NCBI RefSeq assembly: GCF_002943565.1
Contig: NZ_PJCH01000016.1
Span: 1-64,000, forward strand
Direction of reading: 5' to 3'
Origin: Hyphococcus luteus
Lineage (GTDB): Bacteria > Pseudomonadota > Alphaproteobacteria > Caulobacterales > Parvularculaceae
Length of the DNA stretch: 64,000 nt
A program made the translations under genes and the position numbers. The notes beneath the pieces are model-generated. The model saw nothing but the letters and a program-made list of their open reading frames with translations, did not search any database and had not been told where the DNA came from. Positions within the stretch are counted from its first letter, which is position 1, and every line of letters begins with the position of its first letter. Of this stretch, positions 1 through 6,959 are shown piece by piece.

Positions 1-1656
1 CCGCCGGGACGCACGGCCGCGCCCCTCGCCGATACAAGCCGGCTCCAGGCCGTGCGCTGGACCCCGCGCAGCACGCTGACGCCCGGCCCCAAACTGACGC
101 CCGCGCAACAGGACCTCGCCGACGACATCGTCAACGAGCTGCGCCATGAAATCGCCTCGACGGCGGCCTCGCCGCTCACCGCCCAATATCCCGAAGGCAG
201 CATTCAGCGGGTCACGCAGCAGCGCATCCTGGCGCGCAACGCGCCGTCGCGCGAAGCGGCCCGCGTGAAAGCGCAGGCGTTGTTCGACCGGCCCGAGGCG
301 CAGCAGCGGCAAGTCTTCGGCCGCTTCGCCGGCGTCGATCCCAATGCGGCCCGCGTCAGAAGCGATGCGGTCGATCCGGTTTTCAAGGCGAAGGTGCAAA
401 AGGTTTTGGACGAGGACCAGCCGGTGAATTCCGAACTCGCCCAGCAATTAAAGGCGCCCTCGGCGAACCTTCCGAAACCCAGAACTTATGCGGAGATGAT
501 TCTTTCCAAGGAGCTCTCGCAATATGCGATGCATCTGACGATCAACGAGCCGCAGAAAATCCGCATCCGCTGGAACACCGAAGAAGAGGATGCGAGCTAC
601 GCGGTGTGGACGATACAGGGCTCCGTCGGCGCGCCGGCGCCGAAAATCGCCAAAGGCAACGCCGGGAGCGCGCCCGGCGGCGAATTCACGCTCGATCTCG
701 CGGACATCCTGCCGCCGGCGCCGCCGGACAATTCCGTCAGCTATTTCATCCGCATCCAGCCGATGACCAGCGGCCGGTCGTCCGACCCGGCGGGGCCCGC
801 CTCCCTGCCGATCACGATCACTTACGAAAAATCGACTTACGTTCAGCCGGCGATCAAGATTGAAGACAATCTCGGCCATTACCAGGCGCTGTCGTTTTAT
901 GTCGACAAGATCAAATGCCTCGACGAAACCAACGAAGCGGCGGATTCCGATCACATCCTGTTCGACGGATTTTACACCCTCGCCGACGGCGGGGTCGAGC
1001 ATTTCGGGCTGTGGACGGTCAGCGACGATTTCGACAAAGGCGAAGTCGAGCCAGACGACCCGGACGACCGCCCGGTGCGCCAGGGAACCTTCTTTTTCTT
1101 CAACACCACGCCGGCCGGGGTCAATCTCCTCAGCCAGCCGCCCACCGACAATCACCGCATTCCCTGGCCGCGCACCTATACGTTCAACCTGTTCATGGCC
1201 GAACGCGATCCGGGCGGCGGCTTCGGGGAATTCATGGAAGCGGTGATCCAGAAGCTGCTCGACAAGCTGGAGCCGATCATCAAGGACCATCTGGACGGGC
1301 TGATCGGCGCCGGCATCGGCGGGGCGATCGGCAGCGCGATTCCGATCCCCGGCCTCGGCACGCTGATCGGCGTCGCCGTCGGCGCCATTCTCGGCGAAGC
1401 GCTCGGCGCGCTGTTCGACTGGCTGAAGGAATTATTCACCGATTCCGACAATCCGCTGGACGACAAGCGGGTCGAGCTCAACTTGCCCTCTTCCAGCGCA
1501 GCGGAAATCCACAAGCTGCCGGGCACGGTGAAATCGCTGCCGAACGGCAAGACCGAATTCATCAGCCCGACCCAGACCCTCACCTTCCAGGGGCTCGGCG
1601 GCAAATACGAGGTCGACGTCTTCTGGCGGGCCCATAAGCGCGTGATGGATTACTGA
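1..1656 (+). CDS. Hypothetical protein, left-truncated by the window edge
   Basis: The frame is open from base 1 to the TAA at 1654-1656, so the visible 551 residues are probably the C-terminal part of a longer protein; a GTG at 52 is only an internal candidate start. I do not recognise the family. The central part reads like a soluble, beta-rich secreted or surface protein (many Asp, Pro, Thr). Near nt 1297-1425 there is a glycine-zipper-like hydrophobic stretch (repeated GxGG, GxxIG, GxAVGA patterns) followed by an amphipathic FDWLKELF segment, the kind of segment that can insert into a membrane. The last 60 residues are again polar. No enzyme motif is visible. Function unknown. Confidence 0.6.
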   Translation, partial: PPGRTAAPLADTSRLQAVRWTPRSTLTPGPKLTPAQQDLADDIVNELRHEIASTAASPLTAQYPEGSIQRVTQQRILARNAPSREAARVKAQALFDRPEAQQRQVFGRFAGVDPNAARVRSDAVDPVFKAKVQKVLDEDQPVNSELAQQLKAPSANLPKPRTYAEMILSKELSQYAMHLTINEPQKIRIRWNTEEEDASYAVWTIQGSVGAPAPKIAKGNAGSAPGGEFTLDLADILPPAPPDNSVSYFIRIQPMTSGRSSDPAGPASLPITITYEKSTYVQPAIKIEDNLGHYQALSFYVDKIKCLDETNEAADSDHILFDGFYTLADGGVEHFGLWTVSDDFDKGEVEPDDPDDRPVRQGTFFFFNTTPAGVNLLSQPPTDNHRIPWPRTYTFNLFMAERDPGGGFGEFMEAVIQKLLDKLEPIIKDHLDGLIGAGIGGAIGSAIPIPGLGTLIGVAVGAILGEALGALFDWLKELFTDSDNPLDDKRVELNLPSSSAAEIHKLPGTVKSLPNGKTEFISPTQTLTFQGLGGKYEVDVFWRAHKRVMDY

Positions 1657-1699
1657 TCCGCCCGCGCCTCGCCGCTTAAAAAGGCCTTCGCGCCCGGGC

Positions 1700-1715
1700 T
1701 GTGATCGCCGTCACA
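1700..1715. promoter_or_regulatory. CRP-like palindrome
   Basis: TGTGA and TCACA half-sites are separated by exactly 6 bp, an exact match to the CRP family consensus. The site lies at the centre of a 9-bp perfect inverted repeat (1696-1719) about 55 bp upstream of the ATG at 1768, a usual activator position. The hairpin has no T-run, which argues against a terminator. Binding is inferred from the consensus only. Confidence 0.4.
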
Positions 1716-1767
1716 GCCCGCCGCGTCTCCCGGCCCTATCGTGAACAGCGAACCGGGAGACGAACTC

Positions 1768-2253
1768 ATGAAATGGCTTTTATCGCTTTCCATCGCGCAG
1801 ACCGCCCTCATCGCCATGCTGGGCCTGCGCGTTGTCGCCATCGATCTTGAAACCGACGCGATTGCGAAAAACGTCGACGCCGCGCGCCGCGCCGCCGAAG
1901 CGGGACGTCTCTCAAGCCAGACCGCGCCGTCATGGGAAAACGCGTCCGCGCCGTCGCTGACGGCCGAAGAGGCGCGCCTCATCCTGCGCGAAGAACTCGC
2001 CGCCCTTGAACGCCCGGCGGCGCAGGCCGAACCGCCCGCCGCGCCTTCTGGCCCATCGCCGGAGGAGACGCGCCGCATGGCCGCGAATGTCGCCGGCGAC
2101 ATCAATTATTACAAAGGCGCCGGCGCCATCACCCCGACCGAGATGGAAATCCTGCAGACCAAGATCGCAAAGCTGCCGCTCGCCGAACGCCGCAACGCCC
2201 TGAGCGAGCTCGCGAGAGCCATGACCCGCGGCGAGATCGACGGGCTGATGTAA
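1768..2253 (+). CDS. Membrane-anchored hypothetical protein
   Basis: This is a 161-residue protein. The ATG at 1768 is chosen because a GGGAG ribosome site precedes it at 1755-1759; an upstream GTG at 1741 has none. Residues 1-27 form a hydrophobic signal anchor (MKWLLSLSIAQTALIAML...), followed by a short helical region and an Ala/Pro/Glu-rich linker. The last 60 residues are predicted helical, with alternating charged and hydrophobic positions and the pattern PTEMEILQTKIAKLP. This suggests a small periplasmic or inner-membrane-tethered protein. I do not recognise the family. It lies 33 bp before another envelope protein in the same direction, so the two may be cotranscribed, and a CRP-like palindrome lies upstream. 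Confidence 0.6.
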   Translation: MKWLLSLSIAQTALIAMLGLRVVAIDLETDAIAKNVDAARRAAEAGRLSSQTAPSWENASAPSLTAEEARLILREELAALERPAAQAEPPAAPSGPSPEETRRMAANVAGDINYYKGAGAITPTEMEILQTKIAKLPLAERRNALSELARAMTRGEIDGLM

Positions 2254-2286
2254 TCCGCCAGTTCTTAAACCAGAGGGAGAATACGC

Positions 2287-2709
2287 ATGAAACTGAAACG
2301 CAAATATCTGATCGCGGGGGTCGCCGCCGCTTTCGCCTCCACCGCCGCCATGGCCGGCATGGTCCAGCCCGCGAAAGTCGATGTGGATCTCGTCAATCTG
2401 ATCGCCGGCGGCGATCTGTTGAGCGCGCGCTATGCGCCCAACAAGACCGAGTTCATCGGCTGCGGCGTCAGGAAATTCGACGACGGCGCCGGCGGGGCCA
2501 CCGCCTTCGGCTTCTGCCAGGCCGAAGACGCCGAGGGCGACCGCGCCTTCTGCAACACCGACAATGAAGACCTCCTCGACGCCATCGAGGCGAGCGCCGA
2601 TTACGGTTACGTCTCCTTTTCCTGGGACAAGAAGACCCAGCGCTGCACGCGCATCGGCTTTTCGAACCAGTCTTTCTATGTGCCGCCCAAGGTCGGCAGC
2701 AATCTTTAA
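2287..2709 (+). CDS. Secreted small cysteine-containing hypothetical protein
   Basis: A 140-residue protein with a clear Sec signal peptide (MKLKRKYLIAG, hydrophobic core, cleavage after AMA at about residue 23). The mature part contains four cysteines (in GCGV, GFCQ, AFCN and QRCT), suggesting two disulfides in the periplasm or outside. A GAGGGAGA ribosome site precedes the ATG. I do not recognise a family or a catalytic motif. The stop codon TAA (2707-2709) forms the first bases of a dispersed repeat, so the repeat has inserted at, or been retained exactly at, the end of this gene. Confidence 0.65.
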   Translation: MKLKRKYLIAGVAAAFASTAAMAGMVQPAKVDVDLVNLIAGGDLLSARYAPNKTEFIGCGVRKFDDGAGGATAFGFCQAEDAEGDRAFCNTDNEDLLDAIEASADYGYVSFSWDKKTQRCTRIGFSNQSFYVPPKVGSNL

Positions 2710-2898
2710 GAGCCTGAACGAAACTCCGGCAATACAGCAAAAATCAAGATGATCAGATGTCAGCCAGCCACAGCACGATACGCCGCCAGGCTCTTATTCT
2801 TTCATGTAAGAGCCCCGGGACGCATCGTTTTCCGGCTGGCGAACGTCTGACAAACTCCCGCCTACATGGCTTTGACGACTATTCGTTTGGGCTCTGAG
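2707..2898 (+). repeat. Dispersed 192-bp palindromic-ended repeat, copy 1
   Basis: It is about 80% identical by eye to 39367-39557, with one single-base indel and a central identical block of more than 30 bp. It consists of two modules. The left is bounded by the perfect 10-bp inverted pair taagagcctg (2707-2716) and caggctctta (2787-2796). The right is bounded by agagccc (2809-2815) and gggctct (2889-2895). No ORF is conserved between the copies. It resembles a small non-autonomous element or a structured transcript tail; the class is unknown to me. Confidence 0.8.
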
Positions 2899-2924
2899 AC
2901 TTCAGTTGCGTATCGTTGCGTAAG

Positions 2925-2962
2925 CCGCGCCGGACGGCCCTCTCCCGTCCGGCGCGGTTTTT
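2925..2962 (+). terminator. Strong Rho-independent terminator
   Basis: A perfect 13-bp stem (2925-2937 with 2945-2957) with a 7-nt loop is followed by five T. It lies just after repeat copy 1 and would end transcription coming from 2287-2709 through the repeat, before the penicillin-binding protein gene. Confidence 0.85.
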
Positions 2963-3149
2963 CACGCCGCCTTGCCGATTTGTCATGAAAACGCGCGCAT
3001 TCTCCCGGAATCGCGCCGCTTTTCCGCCGTCTTCGCCCGCCAGAACCGCCGCATTTGCATGGGGCCGCGCCGGGCCAGTATAAGTCTTGCAAGGAAAACC
3101 GGCGGGACGGAAAACTGTGCGCGCGTTAAGGGTGTCGGCGGCGGCGTAA

Positions 3150-5252
3150 ATGGCCAGAAACAAGAAACAATACGACAGAAGCGGGCTCTCCGCCGTGATC
3201 GCCAGTCTTTGGGGGGACCTGAAGCGCGGCGCGGCGGCGTTTCACGGCGACTTTTTAAAGCTTTTCGGCTTTTCGGAAAAACCGCCCGCCGCCAAAGAGC
3301 CTTACGCCGAAGCCTCGAAATATCCGAAGCTCCCCGGCGACGGAAAGGCCTGGCGCAATCTCTGGGGCTCGCTCGCGCTCGCCGTCGTCTCCCTCGGCTT
3401 TCTCGGCGTTGCTTTCGTTCTCGGCCTCGCCTTCATCGCCATGGCGCCGCGCGTGCCGGACGGCGCGGATCTGTGGAACGTCAACCGCCAGGCGGCGATC
3501 ATCGTCCTCGACCGCAATGGCGAGGAGATCGCCGCGCGCGGCGCGCGCTATGGCGAACATGTGGAGCCCGCCGAGCTGCCCGATCATCTGATCAAGGCCA
3601 TTCTGTCTACGGAGGACCGGCGCTTTTACGAACATGGCGGCGTCGATTTGCGCGGCATGACCCGCGCCATGATTTCCAACCTAAAGGCCGGAACCGTGGT
3701 CGAGGGCGGCTCGACCATCACCCAGCAGCTGGCGAAGAACCTCTTCCTGTCGCCGCGCCAGACTTATGAGCGCAAGGCGCGCGAGGCCCTGCTCGCCCTG
3801 TGGATCGAGGGCCATTACACCAAAGACGAAATCCTCTCGCTTTATCTCAACCGCATCTATCTCGGGGCCGGCGCCTATGGCGTCGAATCGGCGGCGCAAA
3901 CCTATTTCGGCAAGTCGGCCCGCGACGTGACGCTCGCCGAAGCGGCGATGCTCGCCGGTCTGCCGAAAGCGCCCTCCACTTACGCGCCGACGCAAAACCC
4001 GCAAGGCGCGCAGCGGCGCGCCGGCCAGGTTCTCGACAATCTTCTCGATATCGGCGCCATCGAACCTTTCGCCGCCCGCGAAGCGCGCCAGAACCCGCCT
4101 TCCATCGTCACGCAGAATGTCGATTCCGGCCTCGGCTATTTCTTCGATTACGCCGCGGCGAAAGCGAAAAAACTGGCGCCGAACGCTGTGGGCGACGTCA
4201 TCGTCCACACCACCATCGATCAAAAACTGCAGCGCGACGCGGAAGCCGCGGTGAAAGCCGCGATGACTGTCGAGGCGCGCCTCAAAGGCGCCGACCAGGC
4301 CGCGCTCGTCGCCTATGACGCGGACGGCGCGCTCAGGGCCATGGTGGGCGGGCGCGATTATAAAGAAAGCCAGTTCAATCGCGCCGTGCAGGCGAAGCGC
4401 CAGCCGGGCTCAGCCTTCAAGCCGTTCGTCTATGTCGCCGCGATGGAGGCGGGGTTGACGCCGCAATCGCGCTTTATCGACCAGCCCATCGACATCGATG
4501 GCTGGAAGCCCACCAATTACACGCCCGGTTACAGGGGCCCCGTGCGCATCGCCGAAGCGCTGGCGAAATCCATCAACACCGTCGCCGTGCAGGTCACCGA
4601 ACAGGTCGGCCGCGGCAAGGTCGCCGAAGCCGCCAAACGCCTCGGCATCAAATCGGACGTGCCGCCGCACCGCTCCATTTCCCTCGGCGCCGTCGACGTG
4701 ACGCTGGAGGAGCTTGTGGGCGCCTATATCCCCTTCGCCCGCCACGGCCTCGCGCCCGAGCCTTACGCCATCGAAAAGATCGAAACCCGCGACGGCGAGA
4801 TGATCTTTGAGCATGAAAACGGCGAGCCGCCGCGCGTCATGACTGACGACGTCGCGGAAAAGATGAACCACCTGCTCTATCAGGTGATGCTGTCGGGCAC
4901 GGGCCGGCGCGCCGCCCTCGGCCGGCGTCAGGCGGCGGGCAAGACCGGCACCACCAATGACTGGCGCGACGCCTGGTTCGTCGGCTACACGCCGCAGATC
5001 ATCGCCGGGGTCTGGGTCGGCAATGACGATTACACGCCCATGGAGCATGTGACCGGCGGCACCATCCCCGCGACGATCTGGAAAGACTTCATGCTGTCCG
5101 CCCATCAGGGATTGCGGCTCGCCTCCATCGACGGCGCCTATCCGGCGGTCTCCTACGCCTCGGAGCCCTTGCTCCTCAATTTCTATGCGGAGGTTTCGCG
5201 CGGGCTCAACCGCGTGCGCCGCGACGGCAATGAGCGCCGGTTCCGGCGGTAA
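3150..5252 (+). CDS. Class A penicillin-binding protein (bifunctional transglycosylase/transpeptidase)
   Basis: This enzyme polymerises and cross-links peptidoglycan in the periplasm. Residues 1-70 are a cytoplasmic tail and about 72-98 form one membrane segment. The GT51 glycosyltransferase domain follows, with catalytic Glu155 in STEDRRFY and GGSTITQQ at 186-193. The transpeptidase domain has all three active-site motifs: SAFK (Ser421/Lys424), SIN (474-476) and KTG (598-600). The length of 700 residues fits a short PBP1-type enzyme. The closing arginine-rich tail is unusual but not diagnostic. Which of several class A paralogues it is cannot be decided from the window. It appears to be a single-gene unit, with a strong terminator upstream. 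Confidence 0.95.
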   Translation: MARNKKQYDRSGLSAVIASLWGDLKRGAAAFHGDFLKLFGFSEKPPAAKEPYAEASKYPKLPGDGKAWRNLWGSLALAVVSLGFLGVAFVLGLAFIAMAPRVPDGADLWNVNRQAAIIVLDRNGEEIAARGARYGEHVEPAELPDHLIKAILSTEDRRFYEHGGVDLRGMTRAMISNLKAGTVVEGGSTITQQLAKNLFLSPRQTYERKAREALLALWIEGHYTKDEILSLYLNRIYLGAGAYGVESAAQTYFGKSARDVTLAEAAMLAGLPKAPSTYAPTQNPQGAQRRAGQVLDNLLDIGAIEPFAAREARQNPPSIVTQNVDSGLGYFFDYAAAKAKKLAPNAVGDVIVHTTIDQKLQRDAEAAVKAAMTVEARLKGADQAALVAYDADGALRAMVGGRDYKESQFNRAVQAKRQPGSAFKPFVYVAAMEAGLTPQSRFIDQPIDIDGWKPTNYTPGYRGPVRIAEALAKSINTVAVQVTEQVGRGKVAEAAKRLGIKSDVPPHRSISLGAVDVTLEELVGAYIPFARHGLAPEPYAIEKIETRDGEMIFEHENGEPPRVMTDDVAEKMNHLLYQVMLSGTGRRAALGRRQAAGKTGTTNDWRDAWFVGYTPQIIAGVWVGNDDYTPMEHVTGGTIPATIWKDFMLSAHQGLRLASIDGAYPAVSYASEPLLLNFYAEVSRGLNRVRRDGNERRFRR

Positions 5253-5284
5253 AAGAAAACGGCTCCGCTGGTGAGGCGGAGCCG
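5250..5284 (-). terminator. Terminator of the minus-strand microprotein gene
   Basis: A perfect 9-bp stem (5260-5268 with 5276-5284) with a 7-nt loop. On the minus strand it is followed by a T-rich run (reverse of aaaagaaaac at 5251-5260), so it terminates transcripts from 5403 leftwards. On the plus strand it could also help end the penicillin-binding protein mRNA. Confidence 0.7.
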
Positions 5285-5325
5285 TCAGGCGCGTTTCTCC
5301 GGTCTCGGGGGCGATGAGAGCTATG

Positions 5326-5403
5326 TCAGAGAAACGCGGCGAGGGCGGCGAAATAGCCGGTTAGAAGGATGGCGACGGCGCTGACGCCGGCGGCGCGGTA
5401 CAT
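5326..5403 (-). CDS. 25-residue single-pass membrane microprotein
   Basis: The peptide starts MYRAAGVSAVAILL, continues TGYFAALAAFL, and ends at a TGA: two basic or polar residues, then one uninterrupted hydrophobic helix long enough to cross the membrane. On the minus strand the ATG is preceded by an AAAAAAGGAG ribosome site 6 nt away, and the gene is followed by a terminator with a T-run in the same direction. That combination makes translation likely despite the size. It lies 124 bp downstream of the OxyR-like regulator gene on the same strand. The function is unknown; single-helix peptides of this kind often modulate a transporter or a sensor kinase, but nothing here shows the partner. 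Confidence 0.6.
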   Translation of the reverse strand: MYRAAGVSAVAILLTGYFAALAAFL

Positions 5404-5527
5404 GAGGGGCTCCTTTTTTGTTAGCGGTCTGCTGTCTTGCGGGCAGGATGTGTGCTCGCGCCGGCCTTTAAACAAGCAATCGGAACTGTATTTTCCGATA
5501 GTTTTTTCCGATCAAAATAGCCCCGCC

Positions 5528-6445
5528 TCAGCGCACCGCAAGATCCTTGAACTTGCGCGCGGCGACGTCGCGCGCCACCCCGGCGATGGCGCGATAAGCC
5601 TCGCCGCGGCCGGCGCTTTTGCGCCAGGCCAGCCCGACGCTGCGCGTGATGCTGCGGCCTTTCAGTTTTTTCACGACGACTTCGCTGCGCGCCGTGATCT
5701 CCGAATGAACGTAAAGCGAGGGCAGGAACGCCGCGCCCATATTCATGCCGGTCATCAGCCGCAGCGCGTCGAGGCTGGTGCCTTCATAATCGCGCACGAG
5801 GCGCGCGCCGAAGGTTTCGCAAAGGGCGGCGATCTGATCGTAAAGATGATAGCTCGGATTGAGGGTCAGGACGTCAAGCCCTTTCAGCGCCGAGACGGAC
5901 ACCGTCTCCTCTTTCGCCAGGGGATGATCGCGGGCCAGCGCAAGATAAAGCGGCTCGCTGAACAAAGGCTCGGCCACAAGCTCGGTCCCGGCGAGGGGAA
6001 GCTGGGTGAGAATGACGTCATGCACGCCGCGCGCAAGCTCGTCTTCGAGCTGGCGCGGTTCGCTCTCGCGCACGTAAAGGCGAAGGTCTTTGTGCGTGCG
6101 GTGCAGCGCGGCGACCACATGCGGCAGGAGGTAAGGCCCCAGCGTGGGCTTGGCGCCGAGCCGGATGACGCCGGCGAGGCCCTCTTGCGCCTCTTCGGCG
6201 AAATCGGCGACGCCCTGAACCTCGTTCATGATGCGCCGCGCGCGCTGCGCCACTTCGCGCCCCGCAGGCGTGAGGACGACGCCGGCGCGGCTGCGCTCCG
6301 CGAGGCGCAGGCTGAGCTCGGATTCGAGATTTTGAATCTGGGCGCTCAAGGAAGGCTGGGTCATGTCCAACCGTTCGGCCGCCCGGCGGAAATGCGCGGT
6401 GTCTTCAACCGCCAAAAGGCATTGCAGCTGTTTCAGCGTGATCAT
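5528..6445 (-). CDS. OxyR-like LysR-family transcriptional regulator lacking the peroxidatic cysteine
   Basis: A 305-residue LysR protein. Residues 1-60 hold the winged helix-turn-helix (FRRAAERLDMTQPSLSAQI) and about 90-300 the effector domain. The effector domain matches OxyR around the redox loop: GHCLRDQ...C of OxyR aligns with SYHLYDQ...C here, so the peroxide-sensing Cys199 position is His200 while the resolving cysteine is kept as Cys209. It is transcribed divergently from 6564 and nhaA, and the intergenic region carries an OxyR-type operator. By analogy with NhaR it may regulate nhaA, or act as an oxidative stress regulator with altered sensing. Assignment to the OxyR branch is by my alignment only. 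Confidence 0.85.
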   Translation of the reverse strand: MITLKQLQCLLAVEDTAHFRRAAERLDMTQPSLSAQIQNLESELSLRLAERSRAGVVLTPAGREVAQRARRIMNEVQGVADFAEEAQEGLAGVIRLGAKPTLGPYLLPHVVAALHRTHKDLRLYVRESEPRQLEDELARGVHDVILTQLPLAGTELVAEPLFSEPLYLALARDHPLAKEETVSVSALKGLDVLTLNPSYHLYDQIAALCETFGARLVRDYEGTSLDALRLMTGMNMGAAFLPSLYVHSEITARSEVVVKKLKGRSITRSVGLAWRKSAGRGEAYRAIAGVARDVAARKFKDLAVR

Positions 6446-6469
6446 CGACCGTCTCCGCGCCTTCTGATG

Positions 6470-6506
6470 ATAGAAAATTCCTATTAAAATATAATTTCTG
6501 ATCTAG
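6470..6506. promoter_or_regulatory. OxyR-type operator between the divergent regulator and the 6564-nhaA genes
   Basis: The OxyR consensus is ATAG-N7-CTAT-N7-ATAG-N7-CTAT. Here ATAG (6470), CTAT (6481), TAAT (6492) and CTAG (6503) appear with exactly 7-nt spacers; two tetrads are perfect, one has a single mismatch and one is degenerate. It lies 25 bp upstream of the regulator start and 58 bp before the 6564 ATG. Confidence 0.6.
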
Positions 6507-6563
6507 TTTTCAATATGCCGGCGCCGCCTACATCGAAACCGACGCCGACAAGGAGAAGGTTTC

Positions 6564-6935
6564 ATGTTCGATTACAGTCCCAGGGACGCGCAGTCCCCTT
6601 TTTTCGATGACGGACAAAGCGCGTCCCGCAGCCCGGCCATGAAACCCGGGCGCAAAGCCGCGCCGGACAAGCCCCGCCCTTTTGAGATCGTCGCGCTGTG
6701 GGGCGAAAACGCGGCGGAACTGCGCCGCGCCATCGACAACGAAACCGACTGGGGCCCGTTCGAACTGGCGGAAATGAAGCCGCTCGGACACGACGCGTTC
6801 GGCGCGCTGCGCATTCTATGCCGTTTCGACTATCACGGCGATGCGAGCGCCCGCAGTCATTTCGAAGACGATTTGCGCGCAAGGCTTTCAACCATCACCT
6901 GCTGGAAAGAAGCGCCGCACCCGCAAGACCTTTAA
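6564..6935 (+). CDS. Small hypothetical protein upstream of nhaA
   Basis: A 123-residue soluble protein with an AAGGAGAAGG ribosome site 5-6 nt before the ATG. The N-terminal 40 residues are polar and probably disordered. The rest looks like a compact alpha/beta domain (FEIVALWGENAAELRRAI, LRILCRFDYHG) with two cysteines. I do not recognise the family. It is 24 bp upstream of nhaA and faces the OxyR-like regulator, so it is probably the first gene of a regulated two-gene operon and may be a stress or ion-homeostasis accessory. Confidence 0.65.
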   Translation: MFDYSPRDAQSPFFDDGQSASRSPAMKPGRKAAPDKPRPFEIVALWGENAAELRRAIDNETDWGPFELAEMKPLGHDAFGALRILCRFDYHGDASARSHFEDDLRARLSTITCWKEAPHPQDL

Positions 6936-6959
6936 TCCGCAACCGATAAGATTCCCATC

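Noticed and set aside
5369-6487. Long plus-strand frame over the OxyR-like gene
   Set aside because: It is antisense to a clear LysR gene, has biased Arg/Gly/His composition and no ribosome site.
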